From: Candidatus Electrothrix marina
GTDB lineage: Bacteria; Desulfobacterota; Desulfobulbia; Desulfobulbales; Desulfobulbaceae
Direction: 5' to 3'
DNA: 5,519 nt
NCBI GenBank assembly: GCA_004028495.1
Contig: MTKS01000128.1
Coordinates: forward strand, 1 to 5,519
Each line of letters opens with the position of its first letter. Position 1 is the first letter of the stretch. Under the pieces are notes generated by a model that searched no databases, was not told the DNA's origin, and saw only the letters and a list, made by a program, of their open reading frames with translations. Below, piece after piece: positions 4,900 to 5,519 of the stretch. The translations under genes and the position numbers were made by a program.

Positions 4900-5519
4900 A
4901 TGAATATCTCAACATTTGGTCAAGATTTACTTGGTGGATTTGAGGATTTTGCGGATAAGCTAAATAAATTTATAGCTGTCGAGCATGATTATGTTGAAGG
5001 TGGGCTCGTTGTGGCCCTGAGTTCACAATTTGGCTCGGGAAAAAGTACTTTTTTGCAAATGTGGGCATCTTCTCTTGAAAATGCTGATGATCAAGGCGAA
5101 AAAAAAATAGTTGTCCAGATGAATGCATGGGAGAGTGATTATTTGGGAGATCCACTTTTCGCCATCATATCAGCTCTTGTACACACTATTAAGAATCAGA
5201 ATAATGAAGAATCAGCGGGTAAAATAATAAATGCTGCTAAGGATGCGGGATGGTTTGTTACTGCAATAGGAGGACAGGTTGCAAGGAAGTTCACAGGAGT
5301 AGATCCTGCTGCCGCAGCTGATCTTGCAGAAAAGAAAAAGACTAAACGAGATGAAGATATTCCTACGGATGCTTTTTCATTATATGAGTTAAGAAGGCAT
5401 GCGATGAAATCCCTGAAAAGTGCCGTTAAGGATTTTGTGGATAAAACCAATTCTGGAGTTTTATTTCTCATTGACGAACTGGACCGCTGTAGACCCGATT
5501 ATGCGATTTCTTATCTTGA
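4900..5519 (+). CDS. KAP-family P-loop NTPase (N-terminal part, cut by window edge)
   Basis: The gene starts at the ATG at 4900, with TTGGAG (4886-4891) eight bases upstream, and stays open for 206 codons to the edge. The N-terminus (IAVEHDYVEGGLVVAL) leads into a P-loop, SSQFGSGKST, with G47-K48-S49. The first P-loop position, normally Gly or Ala, is Ser42. VQMNAWESDYLGDPLFAIISAL (72-93) is the KAP hallmark FNAWe...dPl element. GVLFLIDELDRCRPDYAISYL (186-206) is the Walker B strand with the typical KAP D-(D/E)-LDRC-P sequence. The segment between (about 96-160) is charged and low in hydrophobicity apart from WFVTAIGG, so no clear membrane insertion is visible. KAP NTPases are patchily distributed ATPases, several linked to phage defence or plasmids; the role here is unknown. 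The gene is clearly AT-richer than mutY and cdaA, suggesting horizontal transfer. The C-terminal half, which would show partner or effector domains, is missing. Confidence 0.85.
   Translation, partial: MNISTFGQDLLGGFEDFADKLNKFIAVEHDYVEGGLVVALSSQFGSGKSTFLQMWASSLENADDQGEKKIVVQMNAWESDYLGDPLFAIISALVHTIKNQNNEESAGKIINAAKDAGWFVTAIGGQVARKFTGVDPAAAADLAEKKKTKRDEDIPTDAFSLYELRRHAMKSLKSAVKDFVDKTNSGVLFLIDELDRCRPDYAISYL

Noticed and set aside
4640..4900. 86-codon frame ending in TAATG at the KAP gene start
   Set aside because: It has no Shine-Dalgarno at its start or at the internal ATG at 4844 and no recognisable motif, and it crosses two hairpins. The one-base overlap is suggestive but can easily arise by chance.
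1..5519. CRISPR array, rRNA or insertion sequence
   Set aside because: No regularly spaced direct repeats, no rRNA-like sequence and no transposase motifs were seen on either strand.

Overview
The window looks like a bacterial chromosome segment, most probably from Desulfobacterota and possibly the Desulfobulbales (sulfate reducers and cable bacteria). Pointers are a CdaA/CdaR pair, a MutY with a MutT-like C-terminus, and a small SelW/Rdx-type selenoprotein, a class common in such anaerobes. The lineage is inferred from gene style only; no 16S or other taxonomic marker is present.

Layout. On the minus strand (1-1625), cdaA (diadenylate cyclase) is followed with an 8-base overlap by cdaR (YbbR-domain membrane regulator), and possibly by the start of a third gene cut by the window edge. 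A 281-base divergent intergenic region separates these from a plus-strand cluster: prmA (ribosomal protein L11 methyltransferase, broken by three single-base frameshifts), a 142-residue PGPGW-type membrane protein, and mutY. The three overlap by 1 base and 4 bases, so they are very likely one translationally coupled operon. An imperfect palindromic element (4335-4392) then separates mutY from a short selenoprotein gene (4415-4630). That gene has an in-frame UGA in a CxxU motif, followed at the right distance by a SECIS-like hairpin. A conventional ORF search would miss it because it would stop at the UGA.

From about 4740 the base composition becomes AT-richer. At 4900 a KAP-family P-loop NTPase gene begins and runs off the right edge. 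It looks like the start of an accessory, possibly horizontally acquired, region.

Functionally, the window combines c-di-AMP synthesis and its regulator, translation-apparatus modification, 8-oxoguanine repair, a thioredoxin-like selenoprotein and a probable accessory NTPase. The most noteworthy points are the UGA-containing selenoprotein with its SECIS, the three C-loss frameshifts confined to prmA, the nearly intact Nudix box on MutY, and the KAP gene with a non-standard Walker A residue.
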